A DNA stretch of 64,000 nucleotides from Chara braunii (lineage: Eukaryota > Streptophyta > Charophyceae > Charales > Characeae): positions 1,894,809-1,958,808 of the forward strand of contig BFEA01000053.1 of the NCBI GenBank assembly GCA_003427395.1. The letters are read 5' to 3'. The notes under the pieces are model-generated. The model made no database searches and was not told where the DNA came from. It saw only the letters and a list, made by a program, of their open reading frames with translations. Of the stretch, positions 44,024-57,758 are shown in pieces. Each line of letters starts with the position of its first letter. The first letter of the stretch is position 1. Made by a program: the position numbers and the translations under genes.

Positions 44024-47000
44024 ATGTGGAGCCTGAACGACAACTTCCTGGCCCCTTTTGGGCAGATCGGACAGATGGGGCACATCGGACAGATGAGCCA
44101 GATGGCACAGCTTGGGCAGAGGATGGTGAAGTCAGCTCCCTGCTCCCCGGTGAAGACATCAGGTCCTAAGAAGCTTCCCGTCAGAGCTGATTCTTTCCAC
44201 GTTGTTCACAAGGTTCCTGTGGGCGATACTCCATACGTTCGGGCAAAGCATGTGCAGGTATGTTCGATAGATGATGATCGTGGTGATGACGACTATGCTT
44301 ATGGCGGAGTTGATGATGATGGCGACGCTTTTAGTTGATGGTGAAAACGGTGGCGCTTTTACTCCATTTCATTGCTTGCCTTTAAGTTTGTGATGTCCTT
44401 CCTTTATTTGAACGCTCGAGCTCTAATCAACTAGCGGGGGAATGTGGGTTTTGCCGGCGGGATGTACACTTGCATCTGGAGCTAGTGGTGGTGGATTGAT
44501 TATTTGGCTTCGTGTTATGGCGCGCCCCCTTGCGTGCGTGAAGTCGGTTATCATGCTCGTTATCGCGGGTCAATGCATTCTGTGAATCCGCTACGAGGAT
44601 CAATGAATCTATTGTGAAGGGTACTAATTACTCGTGTCGAGCACTATGGAGGCGGAGGTTGACCTTAAGAGGTGTAGGGCGCTCTGGTAATCACCCGACC
44701 ATCCACTAAAGACTCCATCTATGCTGGGAAGAGCTAATACCGTCTGACTTTTGCCTAGGCTCAAAGTTTCGCTCCTGTCCATCCTGGTCTCCCTCTGTAA
44801 TTGACCTTTGATAGCAAAGCGCTTTACGGGGTATGAGACTGGTAATCGCATATACGCTGGTTATCGGGCAATCAGAACCGGTGTGTGCAAATACGTTCTC
44901 ATTCAGTCAAACTTGACGATGAACGCGGTTTATCGGGTCTGTTGCTCGGGTTGTGGTGTGGAATTGTACTAGACACTTGGCGAGACTATGGTCCGAGTTG
45001 TGGTGTGGAATTGTACTAGACACTTAGCAAGACTATGGTCCGAATAGCGGACCAGATACGCGTTGAAAAGTACATGTCTTGTTTTCCCTCACGTAGGAAA
45101 CTTGTCTTAGCCGTAATAAAGCGCATCTGTTAAACCTCCGTTTCGCTCTCACGAACCTAAATTCTCGATCTGAAGTGTTCTGACGTGATCTTACTTCGGA
45201 AGACGCGGCTGATGGTCTTTGTATATGAGGTGTTGTGTGATATTGTGCCACCGTTACTTATTCCCAATTCGTATGTCAGCGGTGTGTCTGTCGCCATCAG
45301 GAGGATGATTATCTTGATGTTGCGCTTTGATCTGAGGCAATCTGACGCTTGACCTTACTTGTGATTCGCGTTTGTCGTCTAATAATCAGCTTGTCGATAA
45401 GGATCCAGAGCGAGCCATCGCGTTATTTTGGGCGGCGATCAATGCTGGTGATAGAGTCGACAGTGCCCTGAAAGACATGGCGATCGTTATGAAACAGCAA
45501 AATCGAGCAGAAGAAGCAATCGAGGCCATCAAGTCTCTCCGAAACCGCTGCAGCGATCAAGCACAGGAATCTCTAGATAATGTGCTCCTTGATCTGTACA
45601 AGGTATTGGCGAGATCGCGTTCAGACACTCTTTGCAGTCCGTCTCCCTTCAGTTACCTGTCTTGCAGTTTCCTTTGAATGTTTATGACGTGAAAACTTGC
45701 GTTTGCATCAACAGTTACACATTGGGATCACTTTGCGTTTTCCCAAAGTGATCTGATATTTGTGGGCGAATCAACCCTTACACATTGGGATCTCTCTCTG
45801 CACGCAGACGCTGATCGCCCTCTTCGATCGCTCTGCTTCAATGACACAACTGTGGAAGTTAGATTATTACGACATAGAAGGCTTGGCTATACTCGAATGC
45901 ATTTGATTGACGAACGATTGACCTTACGTCTCGTGTCGATGGCGAAGCACTGATTAATTGTTTCTTTGTTTGCGTCTTAGGCGAGGTTCTTGTTGAAAAT
46001 TGTTGCCTTAGCATTGCTGTTTTACTGAGGTTGCTGTTTACGTGTACGTCCTTGGGAAAGACATTAGGTGCAGGGTGATTGCATTCAACCGAACATTAGG
46101 TACATTTGGGTGTGATTTTGATCTTTGGGGGGCGTTTGAACGTGATCAAATGAGGTGGTAACCATGGTGGCGGTTATAAACTGCGGCGAGGGAGTTTATT
46201 ATGCCGAAGATGACAGGAAGATAGGAATGGTGCTGTGCTGGAATGATATCCATCCTGTTATTGGGTTTGTACCTGGAAGTCTTGACCGTCTGGTCACGAT
46301 CGGAGCTAGTCCCTGATATTAATGGCGCTTATTATCGGGCCTTACTTACCTGAAATTAACCGATGTTGAGGGCCGAGGCGAATGACAACGGTGCAAGGGA
46401 GGATGACGTTGATGCATGTTGCGTTGTGTTTCGGCTGCGATATGTGATTAAAGTTCAAGGATCGTTGTACTCCGTTCTTGTAAGGGGAATGGAATTGGTT
46501 ATGGTGATCTCTCTTTTCTTGATGGCGATTTGATTAGGTTTTTCTTCTCAGGACGAGGATCGGAATCGTGATGTGCTAGCAGGCCACCGAAATTAGGGCC
46601 AGGATATTAGTATGGTTGTATTTGGTTTTCCTAGATGATATCCGTTGCGTCGAAACGTGGCGTCGGAACGATGCTATATGGCAATTAAGATCCCTTCCAG
46701 TTGGTGTTGCTTTGCCAAGATTAGATGATGATCACGCTGAACGATTTTCCCTGTTCTACCGGCCTACTATGTTTTTTTTCTGCAGAGATGCGGGAGACTG
46801 GATGATCAGATTGCGCTTTTGAAGCACAAGCTGAACATGATTCATCAGGGGATGGCTTTCAATGGCAAAAGAACAAAGACTGCGCGAAGCCAGGGCAAGA
46901 AATTCCAAGTTTCGATCGAGCAGGAGGCGACAAGGCTTCTGGTAATCTTACGCACATGTCACTTTCGCTTGCCACATTCTTCCCTATGGGGTTTTCGTCA

Positions 47001-50000
47001 TCTGTCGCCTATCGTCCCTCGTTTGTGTTTGCACTCTTCTACTCCGTTTCTTGTCGGGGTGTCTTGGTCCTTGCCGAACCTGCGCCTCTGTTGTGGAGCG
47101 AATTTCACCCGTGTACTTCCTAACGTTTTCCTGTAATGACGAGACTGTTCCGCTTTTTCTTAACATTGTCCAAACTGTGAGGAGTTCGATGCGTGTCGGG
47201 ATGTTCTCAAGGATTAGACCACTCCCTATGCGCGTCAGAATGTTCTGGAGGACTTCTCCACTGAGTTGCTTGTTGGACGTTGGTTGATCTGACGCGCATT
47301 GTCGTCCTCGCTGACTGGCGTGTTATGAATGGGATTATGTCTCGACGTGGCCTGACACGGGTCTAGCACGGCGATCTTTACCTAGGACCCGTATGGGTGC
47401 AATCTTGGTGTTATCCGAATACTTTACGTCTGTTCTCGGCATCTCATTTTTCCCTCCGTGCTCTCCGTGATGGTATGGATCTGTTTGTGGAAATGAAGTC
47501 GTCGTCATTTTGAATCTTTCTTCTATCCTCATGTACTTGTGGCACCTGCGCTGAACGAACATTCTAGTCAGTTGGATAACCTGATGCACGGGGAGTAAAA
47601 CGAGAGGTTCTGTGGCTTACAGTGTCGTGCATCACTGTCTTGATTGGCAGGGTAACCTTGGGTGGGCGTACATGCAACAGCAGAATTATATCGCTGCCGA
47701 AGCCGTGTACCGGTAAGTGTCGCTTTTTCGCGAGTCTCATCTATTCTTGAAGGATTGTGCCACTCAAATTGGACACCTGTTGCCTGTCGTTTACAACCTA
47801 AGTCTCCGCTCTGTACTCCCCGAGTTCCACTTCTTATCAACTACCATGTCAGTGATTTTCAGCGAACTTTATTAGCCGCTAGCGGCACTGTTCATGCTAA
47901 AACGATACCTGGAATCGGTAGCTTGCCAGTGTATGTTTAAAGCTTCAAAAGCGCTATTCCGGTGAACTATACGGCAGGCCATAAAGCGTACAGTTTCGTG
48001 GGCACTGTTCAGTCATGCTAAAACGGTAGCGGGAATTGGTAGCCTGCCAGTGAATGTTTAGTGCTCGACAAGCGCTATTCCGGTGAACAACTGTGCGGCA
48101 GCAGGCCGTAAAGCGTACTATTCTTCGGCAATGTGGTTTGCCGATTGTATATGCACGATCGGGGTACTCCCAACAGATTGTACTCTGAAGGTTTCAAAAC
48201 CGTTCGGCAACGTTCTCAACGATCTGCTTTCGGTCACTCTTGCCATGCGTGTGCACCATCTCTGTTGTTGCTTCGGCGGCTAATCACACTCGGTTTATCG
48301 AAATGTTCACCGATGCTATCCGTGGATAGACAATGACCGTGCAGTCGGATATTCATGTCGAATACCATATAGCATGAACCGCCGAAGCGCTGGTGCCGTT
48401 GAACGTTGAATGCGGCACCTGTTTCTTAGCAGACAGATTGTACTCTTGAAAGAATCTTGTGGTCGTAGGCTTTAGTTGCTGTCTCCACCAGTGAAATGTA
48501 GCGAGCGTGTTTGACTTGCAGTAGGATGGAGTGCAATGGCCAGATCAGAATGGAGTCAAGTGCATGGAGATCTCTATAGCATTCGCTTATGGAGAAAGTC
48601 GTATGGACTTTGGTAGGGGTGTTAAATACGTATTTTTGTAGTTTTACTACGAAGGGTAAATGTGCCACGTGCTTGGGACGATTCAATGGCATTTGCTTTT
48701 TCTTGTCTGAGAGGTCTTAAATACGTATTTGTAGGGTTTTACAGAAGGTGAATGTGGCACGTGCCTGGGACGATTCTATGGCATTTGCTTTTTCTTGTCT
48801 GAGAAAGGCAAGGAAATTTTGAATCCGTAGGAAATGTCACGTTGTTTTTCTGTATGTGGTTTTGGTAATATATTTGTATTGTGTGGTGCCTTGAGCAATA
48901 CCTAAGAGGGTTTCAGGCGTACGAGATCAACCGTTATCTCTTGCGAATGGTGAATGTGGGCTAACTGTCATCATTTGTTTCTTGTTCGGTGTTTGCAGGA
49001 AAGCGTTGAGCATTGAGCCAGACAACAACAAGGTGTGCAACTTAGGCATATGTCTGATGAAGCAGGGGCGATTCGAGGAGGCCAAAGCGATGCTCCGCAG
49101 CGTTACGCAGTCGGGAGAGGGTAGGTGGGGTAGCGAGAGCCACCTCAAGAGCTACGAGCGCGCACAGGAAATGCTGCGAGAGCTTGAAGGGCCTACACCC
49201 GCGAGCGCCTCGTTGATCGGTCTGGCCGGTTGCAGTGGCATGTTGAGCGCCGGTTCTAACGCTGAGGAATCTCCAGACGAGAGTCTCACCGGGCCATCCT
49301 CCGACCAGGACTGTGAGCAGTTCGACCAGCAGCAGCAACCGCAGCAGCAGCCCGCTTTAACGCACGAGAGCTCCAAACTGGCATCCACCGAATCGACTCA
49401 GTCCACTGTGTCGACTGTGGAGACGACGTCGGCTTCTGCATCGACTGGAGAATGCTCGACATCATCGACGTTGACGGTCACGAGTGCGTCGGCGAGTTCC
49501 AGCGGATCTTCCTTCGTTTCCTCGTCTGCCACTGTAGGGGCGGATAAAATGCCTAGTACGCCCACGTGGCAGGCACAGGGTGTCCTCCCTCGTCAGAGCA
49601 AACGTAACCTGATGCTGTCGTTTGCTGAGCAGCCCCCTGCCCATCTTGCGCGGCAGAGCAGTGCACCGTCTCCACTGGGACTGCACATGTACCAGTCCCA
49701 AGCTGGATGCGACGGACAGGACGAGCCGGATCTTCATGAGCAGGTCGAGAAGCAGACAAATGTCGCTGTCGCCAAGTTGTTGTCCGGATCGGCCGTGGCG
49801 TCAGAAGTGCAGCAGACGGCGATGACGGCGCAGTGTTCCGCACAGCTGCTTTCCATGGAACAGCTGGTGAACAACAGTGGACTTGTTAAGGCGCATTCTC
49901 TGCCGGCGTTGAACGTGTGTCATCGCGGATTGCAGTTTTCAGAGGTGGTGAGGAAGCAGCAACATCAACAGCAACAAAAGCAACAAGCCAGGTTAATGTC

Positions 50001-51543
50001 GCAGAGTCTGAACGCGCGTCTCGCTGAGGCCATCTCTCAGCAGCAAAGAGACAGATGGGAGGACTACGGGATGGAGGAAGGAATTATGTCTCCCCTTGTG
50101 CTCGGGGAAGGGCACGACGGCCTCCCTTTCTCTCAACACCAACTTCAGCAGCAGCAACAGCAGCAGCAGCAGCAGCAGCAAGCGGCGTTAAATCCATTCT
50201 TGATCGGGAATATGCCCCTTGCTCAGTCCATTCAGTGGCATGCGATGACACTGCGTCAGAAGCTTGAAATGCTTCAGGAGGAGCAGCAGCAGCAGCAGCA
50301 ACAACAGCAGCAGCAGCAGGCAATTGGTTCGCAATGGCTAATGGACCAGCAGAAGCAATCGCAGCTGCCTGGCAGTGTTGGCGGGGGTGTTCTTTTCCTA
50401 TCTGAAGCCCTTCGGCAACAAAAGCAATTCCAGCAGGCACCGTCTCAGCCTCAGCATCACCATCAACCGCTGATGTCCGGCAGCGGTTCTTTGTCTTCCT
50501 CTACGTCTTCTCGCTCCTCGCTTCTCCGATCAATTTCTCCTTCCAATGCTCCTTCGCGGGTCATGTCAGGCCAGCGATCGACGAACTTGTCCAAGAGCTC
50601 CGCTACCTCGCCAAGGGAGCCTCTCGCTGAGGCGTGTCTGAATGGGTCGCTATGCACTTCTACTCGCCCGCCGGTCGGAGCTAACAGGCCGAAGCCTCCG
50701 ACGTCGTCTACCGGTGACAAGGTTCTGGGTGAGAGGATGCCACTGACGTCTGATCGCACGAATCTAAAGGCGGCACCATCAGGGCAACTACGTAGCTCCC
50801 GCTTTGCGTCTTCTGGAACCAAGGACTCAGAGCCTGGTCATGCAGTCCAGCTACGTAGCTCTCGCTTCGCATCCTCCGCAGGAAACGACTCCGATAATGG
50901 TCATATGTCCGCCCTTGAGTGGATGCGTGTGCGTGCCGGCAATGGCAGTAGCAACAACAAAGGATGGGGGGCTACGGGGCCGGGCGTCTTATCATTCTTC
51001 GCCTCCGTACCAGTTGACGAGTCCGACCTGTGGGGAGGCAAGGGCGGACAGCAGCAGCAGCAGCAGCAGGTCTTTCATCATAATGAGAACAGCAATCCCA
51101 ACACTGGGAATTCCGCGGGCGGGTTTGGAGGTTATGAACCGGCTTCAGTTCAACGAAGGATGAACGGTGGCATTTTGCGAGCAACCGGTAGCGATAACCA
51201 GAAACAACATAGTTTGGCCCAACAGCAGCAACAGACTGCTTCTTCGAACGCTCGGAAGTTGCAGCAGTCACAGCTGATGTCCTGGAATTCGCTAGGGTTA
51301 GGCGGCGTGGACTGCGCGGGCGTGGATGCCGTGGATGGTGTGGTGGGAAGCGTCCTCTGCGCGGCGATGGGATCTGAGGCGGGTTGTGAGGCCGTCGCCA
51401 GGGAGGTTGCTGCTGCCGTCAGCTGTGCGGCCAAGGACGAAACTGCAACGCTCTCCATGGCCGTGGCCGTGGCCGATCTGGAGATGAAACTTCAGCGAAG
51501 ACTCCGAGTTTTCCAGGAGATGACATTGAATGGCCAGGCGTAG
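44024..51543 (+). CDS. TPR protein of the MS5/TDM1/POLLENLESS3-SDI family, long Gln-rich tail
   Basis: Five exons with GT/AG borders and consistent phase: 44024..44257, 45390..45602, 46786..46941, 47651..47712, 48999..51543, giving 1069 residues. Residues 62 to about 245 carry the family core: FHVVHKVPVGDTPYVRAKHV, DKDPERAIALFWAAINAGDR, SALKDMAIVMKQQNRAEEAI, NLGWAYMQQQNYIAAEAVYR, and KVCNLGICLMKQGRFEEAKA. Land-plant relatives act in meiotic exit (TDM1/MS5) or sulphur-starvation responses (SDI1/2); the role here is unknown. After the core come about 800 low-complexity residues with Gln runs near 602..618, 649..664 and 906..911. A 21-residue duplication starts QLRSSRFASS at residues 818 and 839. 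The end, KLQRRLRVFQEMTLNGQA, resembles the tail I recall in land-plant members. Those are about 300 to 450 residues long, so this one is unusually large. Confidence 0.92.
44950..45043. repeat. 47-bp tandem duplication in intron 1
   Basis: Two adjacent units from GTTGTGGTGTGGAATTGTAC to GACTATGGTCCGA, with two mismatches. Confidence 0.9.
47884..48118. repeat. Tandem duplication of about 117 bp in intron 4
   Basis: Two units share GGCACTGTTC, ATGCTAAAACG, GCCAGTG.ATGTTTA, AGCGCTATTCCGGTGAAC and TAAAGCGTAC. They are diverged by substitutions and small indels. Confidence 0.85.
48622..48806. repeat. Tandem duplication of about 95 bp in intron 4
   Basis: Two units from TTAAATACGTATTT to GGCATTTGCTTTTTCTTGTC plus TGAGA, with a few mismatches and short indels. 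Confidence 0.88.
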
Positions 51544-51660
51544 TTTGCAAGGTTGAACTGTGTTCGGCAAGGGGTTGGGCTCGCCTGGTCCTTGCTTCCT
51601 TCGTCCTCACGGAGAAGAATATTCGTGTGTGCGTCTCTGTATGAGATATGGATGTGTGTG

Positions 51661-51726
<66 letters not shown>

Positions 51727-51732
51727 GGTGTN

Positions 51733-51763
<31 letters not shown>

Positions 51764-54075
51764 GGTGTTTGTGTATGTGTGTATGTATGGGAGATGCGTC
51801 GCGCTAACGTATCAGTTCGCAACTGTAGCGGACATTACATTTATATCTTGTTACTTTACGTCTCGTTCTGGCCCGTCCGAAAAGAATTGACCAGATTGGT
51901 CATTCAGTTGCATTCGTACCCGATACGGTGAGAACGAGCCTGTCTACATCCAGGCTCTGGATGAAGCCTTAAATTAAATCTCCAGTTTCAAGTACCACTG
52001 CTCTGTCCGAGTATCCACAGTTTTGGTCGATGAGTGCTCGGACACACTCAGTGGCTCGTCGGCTGCGAACCATCGAGTGATACTTGCCGCGGTCGTTTTC
52101 AGTCTCTGACTGGCAGTGTTCCTAACCCCTTCTCGCTGGTTGTTGTCGGGTACAAGTACTGACCCCGCTCGGAGTTCCGTGACGTACTTGACGTGGTATG
52201 GCGAAAAAGCTCGCCGATTTCGTCCCTCGTTCCATTGCTTTCGATAGTGCGGTACGGTGTGAATTTTCTCCCGAGCCGGTGTTGAGAGCGGTTGTGTAAC
52301 GCGCTTTCAACCCCATGCTAATGTCTCCAGTCGCTGTCGACCACTCCTGATTCCATGCGATTCATTTGATTGTCGTATTCTTGTAGAAGTCTGCAGGTTG
52401 TTTTCTGATCTCACCTTGCGGGCGGAGCGAGATCGTGTTTAGTGCGACGAGGAAATCTGTTCACACGGGTCGTCTTTCTTGAATGGCGGATTGGAAACCC
52501 GTCGGGCTCCAATCCGGTGTCAGAAGTGTCTGGTTGGCTGATGAGACCCGGCGAGCAACCAAGGACAGCTGTGAACATGAATAATTTCCCGGTGTATTGC
52601 CGCACAGTAGATTTGGCAGCATGCAGGCCTGGACAGTTGTGACCTCCTTTGGAGAGTCTTGATCAAAAGCTGGACTAACTGCTGGCTGCAGATTTTAGTC
52701 GACTCCTGATAGCTCGGTGTTTCCTCATCCGATCAGAAGCGTGGAAGGAGAGGACGCTCTTCGTTTGGTTCCCGACTGCATCTGAAGAACAGCCATGGTG
52801 TTCGAGGGACTACTGCGCCCGAGCCTGGTCGAGCGATGCAGGTAGGTAGGTGTCTTTGTACTTGATATGTGGTGAAGCTGCACCCTTATGTAATTTCGTC
52901 TGGCACGCGTTCTTAGTACGAGGGAGCTGAATTGCCACCTCGGTCAGCCTTCATTCAGAAAAGTTCTTGTGCCTGCTATTTATAATGTCATTGACGAATG
53001 GCGTTGATCGCCCTTTCTATCTGCGACACCTTAAGGTGATGATGATGTACTCGATGGAATAGTAGAACGCTCTATCACCCATCTTTACTGTGTCTTTAGT
53101 GGGGGAGTAATCGTGAATGCGGTTTGGCATTTGTGCGCATCTGATCCCATTAGAGCAGTGGGAAATCGGTCCGTATGCGGATCGCCGTGATCTGTACATT
53201 GGAGACGGTGTCCTCGGACTACTGGGTCTGCAGGTGTGCTCAACTTGCAATCTGAGTTTGTAAACGAATTGCTGCTCGCTCAGTGGCTCGAGGGATCGTG
53301 TATAGCCATCGCCTGATTTCCTCTCCCTGACGTCTGGAAGCAATCAATCACCGTCTCAGGACTGGAAGATCATGGGCTTTACGTCTCCGGCTTTGAGTGT
53401 GCTCTACTCGTGACAACGGCGTTAATGCGGAATTCATGATCCATATTTCCTAAGCTCTTGTTGTCTGCTGGGATTGGCCCAGCCAAATATATCGGCGAAG
53501 AGCCATTTCCTTGCGGAATGCGCCCTCGGTACTGTGTGATTGTGTTTGTAGCCGTCCTGTCCAGGGAAGCGCTATCTTGCGAAGTAGCCGCGAGTGGTCA
53601 TGTGAGCATTTGCTTGCTTCAAGGCTGGTGGCTTGTACGCCGTGATTGAGGAGCTGCCACCCACATCTTATTTTTCGGTGTCGTGATGCTTACTTAACGT
53701 GAAAGTGTGCTACTGTCGGTCGCATGGCCGGACAGATCTCCGTTCACATCTTACACGGATTAATGTGGGGAAAAAATGAATTGTGTGATCGATCTAGAGT
53801 CAGACCGACAACTCGTAGGACTGACTTCATGAACACTGAAGGAGAGAGGAGCCTTTCTTTCAGCTCGTCGACGTTCACGTGCTTCGGCATTTCGCTCGCT
53901 GACAACGGCCTTCCGCTATGTTTTTAGTTGAACTAGGTGTGCAACGAGCTTGGATGCAATGTTTTTGTGCTCACAATGGATGTGTACATTACGTCGCCGC
54001 AGATTTGCTGGCCCGTGTGATGTGAAACACAAGACAAGTAAAGTGTGCGACTAACAAACGACATTTCTGATCGTC

Positions 54076-54077
<2 letters not shown>
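51544..54077. other. 3' flank of the TPR gene and intergenic DNA
   Basis: Begins with the untranslated tail of the TPR gene, whose end I cannot place (no convincing AATAAA close by). A (GT)n tract with an undetermined base lies at 51654..51762, probably within the 3' UTR or just beyond. From about 51800 to 54077 I see no gene, RNA or repeat. Confidence 0.5.

Positions 54078-54118
<41 letters not shown>
54078..54118. repeat. (GA)n microsatellite
   Basis: Pure GA of about 41 bp in otherwise unique sequence. Confidence 0.95.
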
Positions 54119-54122
<4 letters not shown>

Positions 54123-57100
54123 GATGGCGGGAGAGGAGGCAGTTCTGAACGGGGGGGATGAGCACGACGTTGCTGTGTGCTGACTTCGTGTGATGACCTC
54201 TGTGTGCTTAAAGGCCGCTTAAAAGCTGCGACTTTCTCAGTCGCTATGGCCGGGGTTGTCGGAATCGCGGAGTGATTGTTCCGGAAGTGGTTGTTGTGGA
54301 CAACGAACCTCTAGCTCAGCAGGTTTGGTTTGCGCGGCGTACCAGCTGGTGGTGATATTCATCGACGTATCGATTGATGCGCAGTTTTACAGGTCCCATC
54401 ACCGGTTGCCGAAGTCCGACGTCACGATCATCTGATTTCTGGAGGGCATGGTTACTATTGTGCATGGACGAATCTTCTCTATTTTATTGGTTGGGTCATT
54501 TGTGTAAACGGACGGTCGAGTGTCCAATTTCTCGCTGTCGAAGGGTGGCCGATGTCTTAGCCAATTATGTAACACCGTTCCACTTCCGGTATCGAGGGAG
54601 GGTAGTTCCGTAGTGGTTGGGTGAATAATTATATAAATTTCATTCGAACGTGTGATTGGTTAGTTGTATGTAGTACTAATGTGGTTACATGGCGTTGAGA
54701 GGCTCAGCAACAGCGTCGTCGATTTACAGGCTATCGCAAGTCGTTATTCCCACTGTAACCAGAACGCATCTTCCCTCCGCTTGTTCCATATCTATTGCCT
54801 TGATCTGTCGATAATTTTGAGATTCGAATGCCGTTTTTCGTCTTTGTCCGCATGATCCGCAGTGGACATTTGTCTCAACGGAGTATGAGAGGTTTCACTA
54901 TGGCAAATGTGGCATCGGGTTTCACTCTGACAAATGTGGCGTCGAGAGACCCTGTCACGTCTCAGCTCTTGCCGGCTTGTCGGCTGTAAGTGCTCTTTGT
55001 TTTGGTGCTATTGGATTTCACGGTCAAGGGAACGCGAAGTACAGATGCTAGTCTATTGTCAATCCTTTTTCCTAAGCGGATGAGACAGTATATTATGAGA
55101 CATTATCGCTTCGTTTTCGTAATCTGCCTGTGTTTTGGGTGACGGTTCTTTATACTCGTCCAATTTCGAAGCAGAGTTTGTGTCGTGTCGAGCCGATGAT
55201 TAATTATTTATTGGGGAGAGGCGAGCGCTGAGGCGGACGCTGGCATTCTTGCCTGCGGCTAAATGCGCTATGATCCTCTGACATGGATCGTACGGCGCTA
55301 CATGAATGGCAATTGGCATATACTGGAATCGCAGCGGAGTCGCAACCGTGTGAAGGACTATGGCGTCAATGTCGAACGGCCCCGCAGAGCTTGGGTATGT
55401 GGCTGTTCGCCATTTGAGAACCTCCTTCGTTGTTGTTGTCTTCGTTCTTCAGCTCTCATCAGGTTCAAGATCCGGAGTGAATGGTCCGGCGCGTTGTCGA
55501 AAAGTAGAGAAGCTGGACAAGGGGAGAGTCGCTGATAAGCAAAGATTCTCGGAATAGTATAGTTGCTTACATGGAAGAGAAGTGGTAGAATGTAGTAGTG
55601 TGAGAAGCTCCTAGGATGTCATCCCTGCAAATGCGTGATGGCGAGGGAGAGGTGCTCAAGAAGCGATGGAGGTCGGTGCACCGTCGGTGCGGGTGAGGTT
55701 GCTGCTGGACGTCCGCTGGAAGAAGTGGCAGTCCGTATGTGCAGGTGGCCTCAGTGTGTAAGCTCATTTCTCTTCCCCAACGTAATTTGTGAGCAATGGT
55801 CGAAATTCCTCCCGCTCTGTAGAGCGTCGATAGCCGAACCGTTCAAGACTTGAGAGTTGCAGATTTGCACTGTTATCCGGAACTGCACATGTTGAGAACT
55901 GTATATTACTTACGCATAATTGTCAATGTATCGCGGTTGCTCGTTCCCTTCCTCGTTTCCATCTCCTCTCCTCTCTCTCTCTCTCTCAGTCGGTGAAATT
56001 CCGACGAAACAGTTTGTCACAGCCCCCTACGTGTTTGTTGTCCTCTTCTCCCTCCCTCCCTCTCTGCCTACGGTTTACTGGGCAGTTCTGTTTGACGATA
56101 TATACATGTATGTACATATATATATTCTATTTGACGATATATATATATATATTTATCTATCTATCTATCTCTGCCGTACACAGCCACGATGGCTTGTCTC
56201 TTTGTTTCCTGTGGAGTCGTAAAAAAAGGCTTGCTTTTGTTTTGCTCGTCTCGATTCAGGCTGTTGTGTCAAATTTTCTTGTTTCTTAGGAATTGCGTAA
56301 GCGCTCTCGCTTTGTTTGTCGAAATACCGAGGGGTCTTGGGTGGCTAGGATTGCCTTCTTATGTAATGTCGAGGACGAAAAGGCTATCTCGCGTCTGTGT
56401 GGTGGGGGTGGAGTGGCGGGGTGGATGTGGGGAAATATCTCTGTTTGATTTCCTCACTCGGACAGCCAAGCACGTTTCTTGCCTCCAGCAATTAGCCTCT
56501 ACTTCGAGCAAATGTCGAGGAATATGTAACGGAGTCGAGTAGGTACAACAATCATTTTGGAAAACCTTCACATTGTGCGCCCTCCACCCGGTCCACCAAC
56601 TGGTGTGGTATTGTTTGTTGGTAAGGACATCTCCAGAACAGATTCGTGCGCGATGAACGGAGCACCGGTGGTGGGCCTTGGTCGTAAACTCGACCATGGA
56701 CCGATGTATTGAGAGTGGTCTCGTGAGTCGGCCACAATGAATGTGCGCGTGCGCGACTAGGTCACCAAGCAAGTCGTTGCTTGCCATATATATTCAATGT
56801 GTATTACAAGGAATAGCCTTCTCACAGTCTAGAGTGGATAAATTAGCCCACGATCCACGTAGACGCGTTTCCGTATAGACTTCACTGGGCCGGTTTTGCA
56901 CTTCCGAACGTCAAAAGGACCGTTTCGGTCGCTCTTTTTTCGTGTTCTTTTCCTGTTTTATCACCCTGATTAGGAGGCAAGAATCGACCGTGAAAAACGG
57001 GCTGTTATGGGATCCTAGCGCCAAAACTGACCTTTGAGCTGAGGGTGCTTTTGCTCTTGCCCGTGCAACCATCGCCTTTAGCATGGGCCCGGCGCGCTTG

Positions 57101-57200
57101 TGAAAGTGGTCCAAAAAAAAAAGCGCCGATGAAGGCGAGTTAAACTGCTGAGGAGAGCATGGCAGCCTCCCGGGGCCCGAAAGTCGCTACTTCAACACGC
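54119..57200. other. Intergenic DNA without recognisable gene
   Basis: Only short unconvincing frames. A TA/CTAT simple repeat lies at 56096..56172, where GACGATATATA occurs twice. A short CT tract lies near 55971..55987. Confidence 0.5.
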
Positions 57201-57758
57201 CTTCTGGCGATATGGAGGCCCTCAGTCCTCGCAGGTCTTCTGGCGATATTGAGGTCCTCAGTCCTAGTTCGATGGATTTTTGACTTGATTCCGGAATTTC
57301 GAAAAAGTCACTCGAAATAGCAATAATGGTGATCATTCATTGACAAAGCACACCAGAGTGGAGCAACGAGGATGATAGACAAGCGGGAGAGAAGAAGATT
57401 AGACAGTACACTAGATTCCTGAACGCGACCAAAACGGGAAAGGTAGTCATTAAAGTACACACATTGACCCGGGGGTGTCAGCACGAAACCCGCACCACCA
57501 CTTCGGATGCCGACGACTTTTTTTTCCAACGGCGCCCCCCACGCCGCGCGGCCGCTCCGAGTTTTGCTTGTGGCGGCGGAAAACTTTCCGCAAGGCTGGG
57601 TCGGTGTACTTGTTTAAAGCCGTAAAGAGCTCTGCCACAAGAATAACGTGATAACCAGGCTTAGAATGGCGCAGCGACTGTTTGCTGTGTTTCATCCGGC
57701 CGCTAGCCGGAATCATCAGGGGACTTACTACTCCGGAATCATCAGGGGTCTTAGTACT
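57201..57758. repeat. Two short tandem duplications
   Basis: 57201..57229 and 57237..57265 are near-identical (CTTCTGGCGATAT.GAGG, then CCTCAGTCCT). 57707..57732 and 57733..57758 share CCGGAATCATCAGGGG and are back to back. A 191-codon minus-strand frame runs across (58025..57450), but I recognise nothing in it. Confidence 0.8.

Noticed and set aside
49993-50440. Minus-strand frames rich in Leu or Ala opposite the TPR gene's last exon
   Set aside because: They are antisense readings of the CAG repeats that encode Gln.
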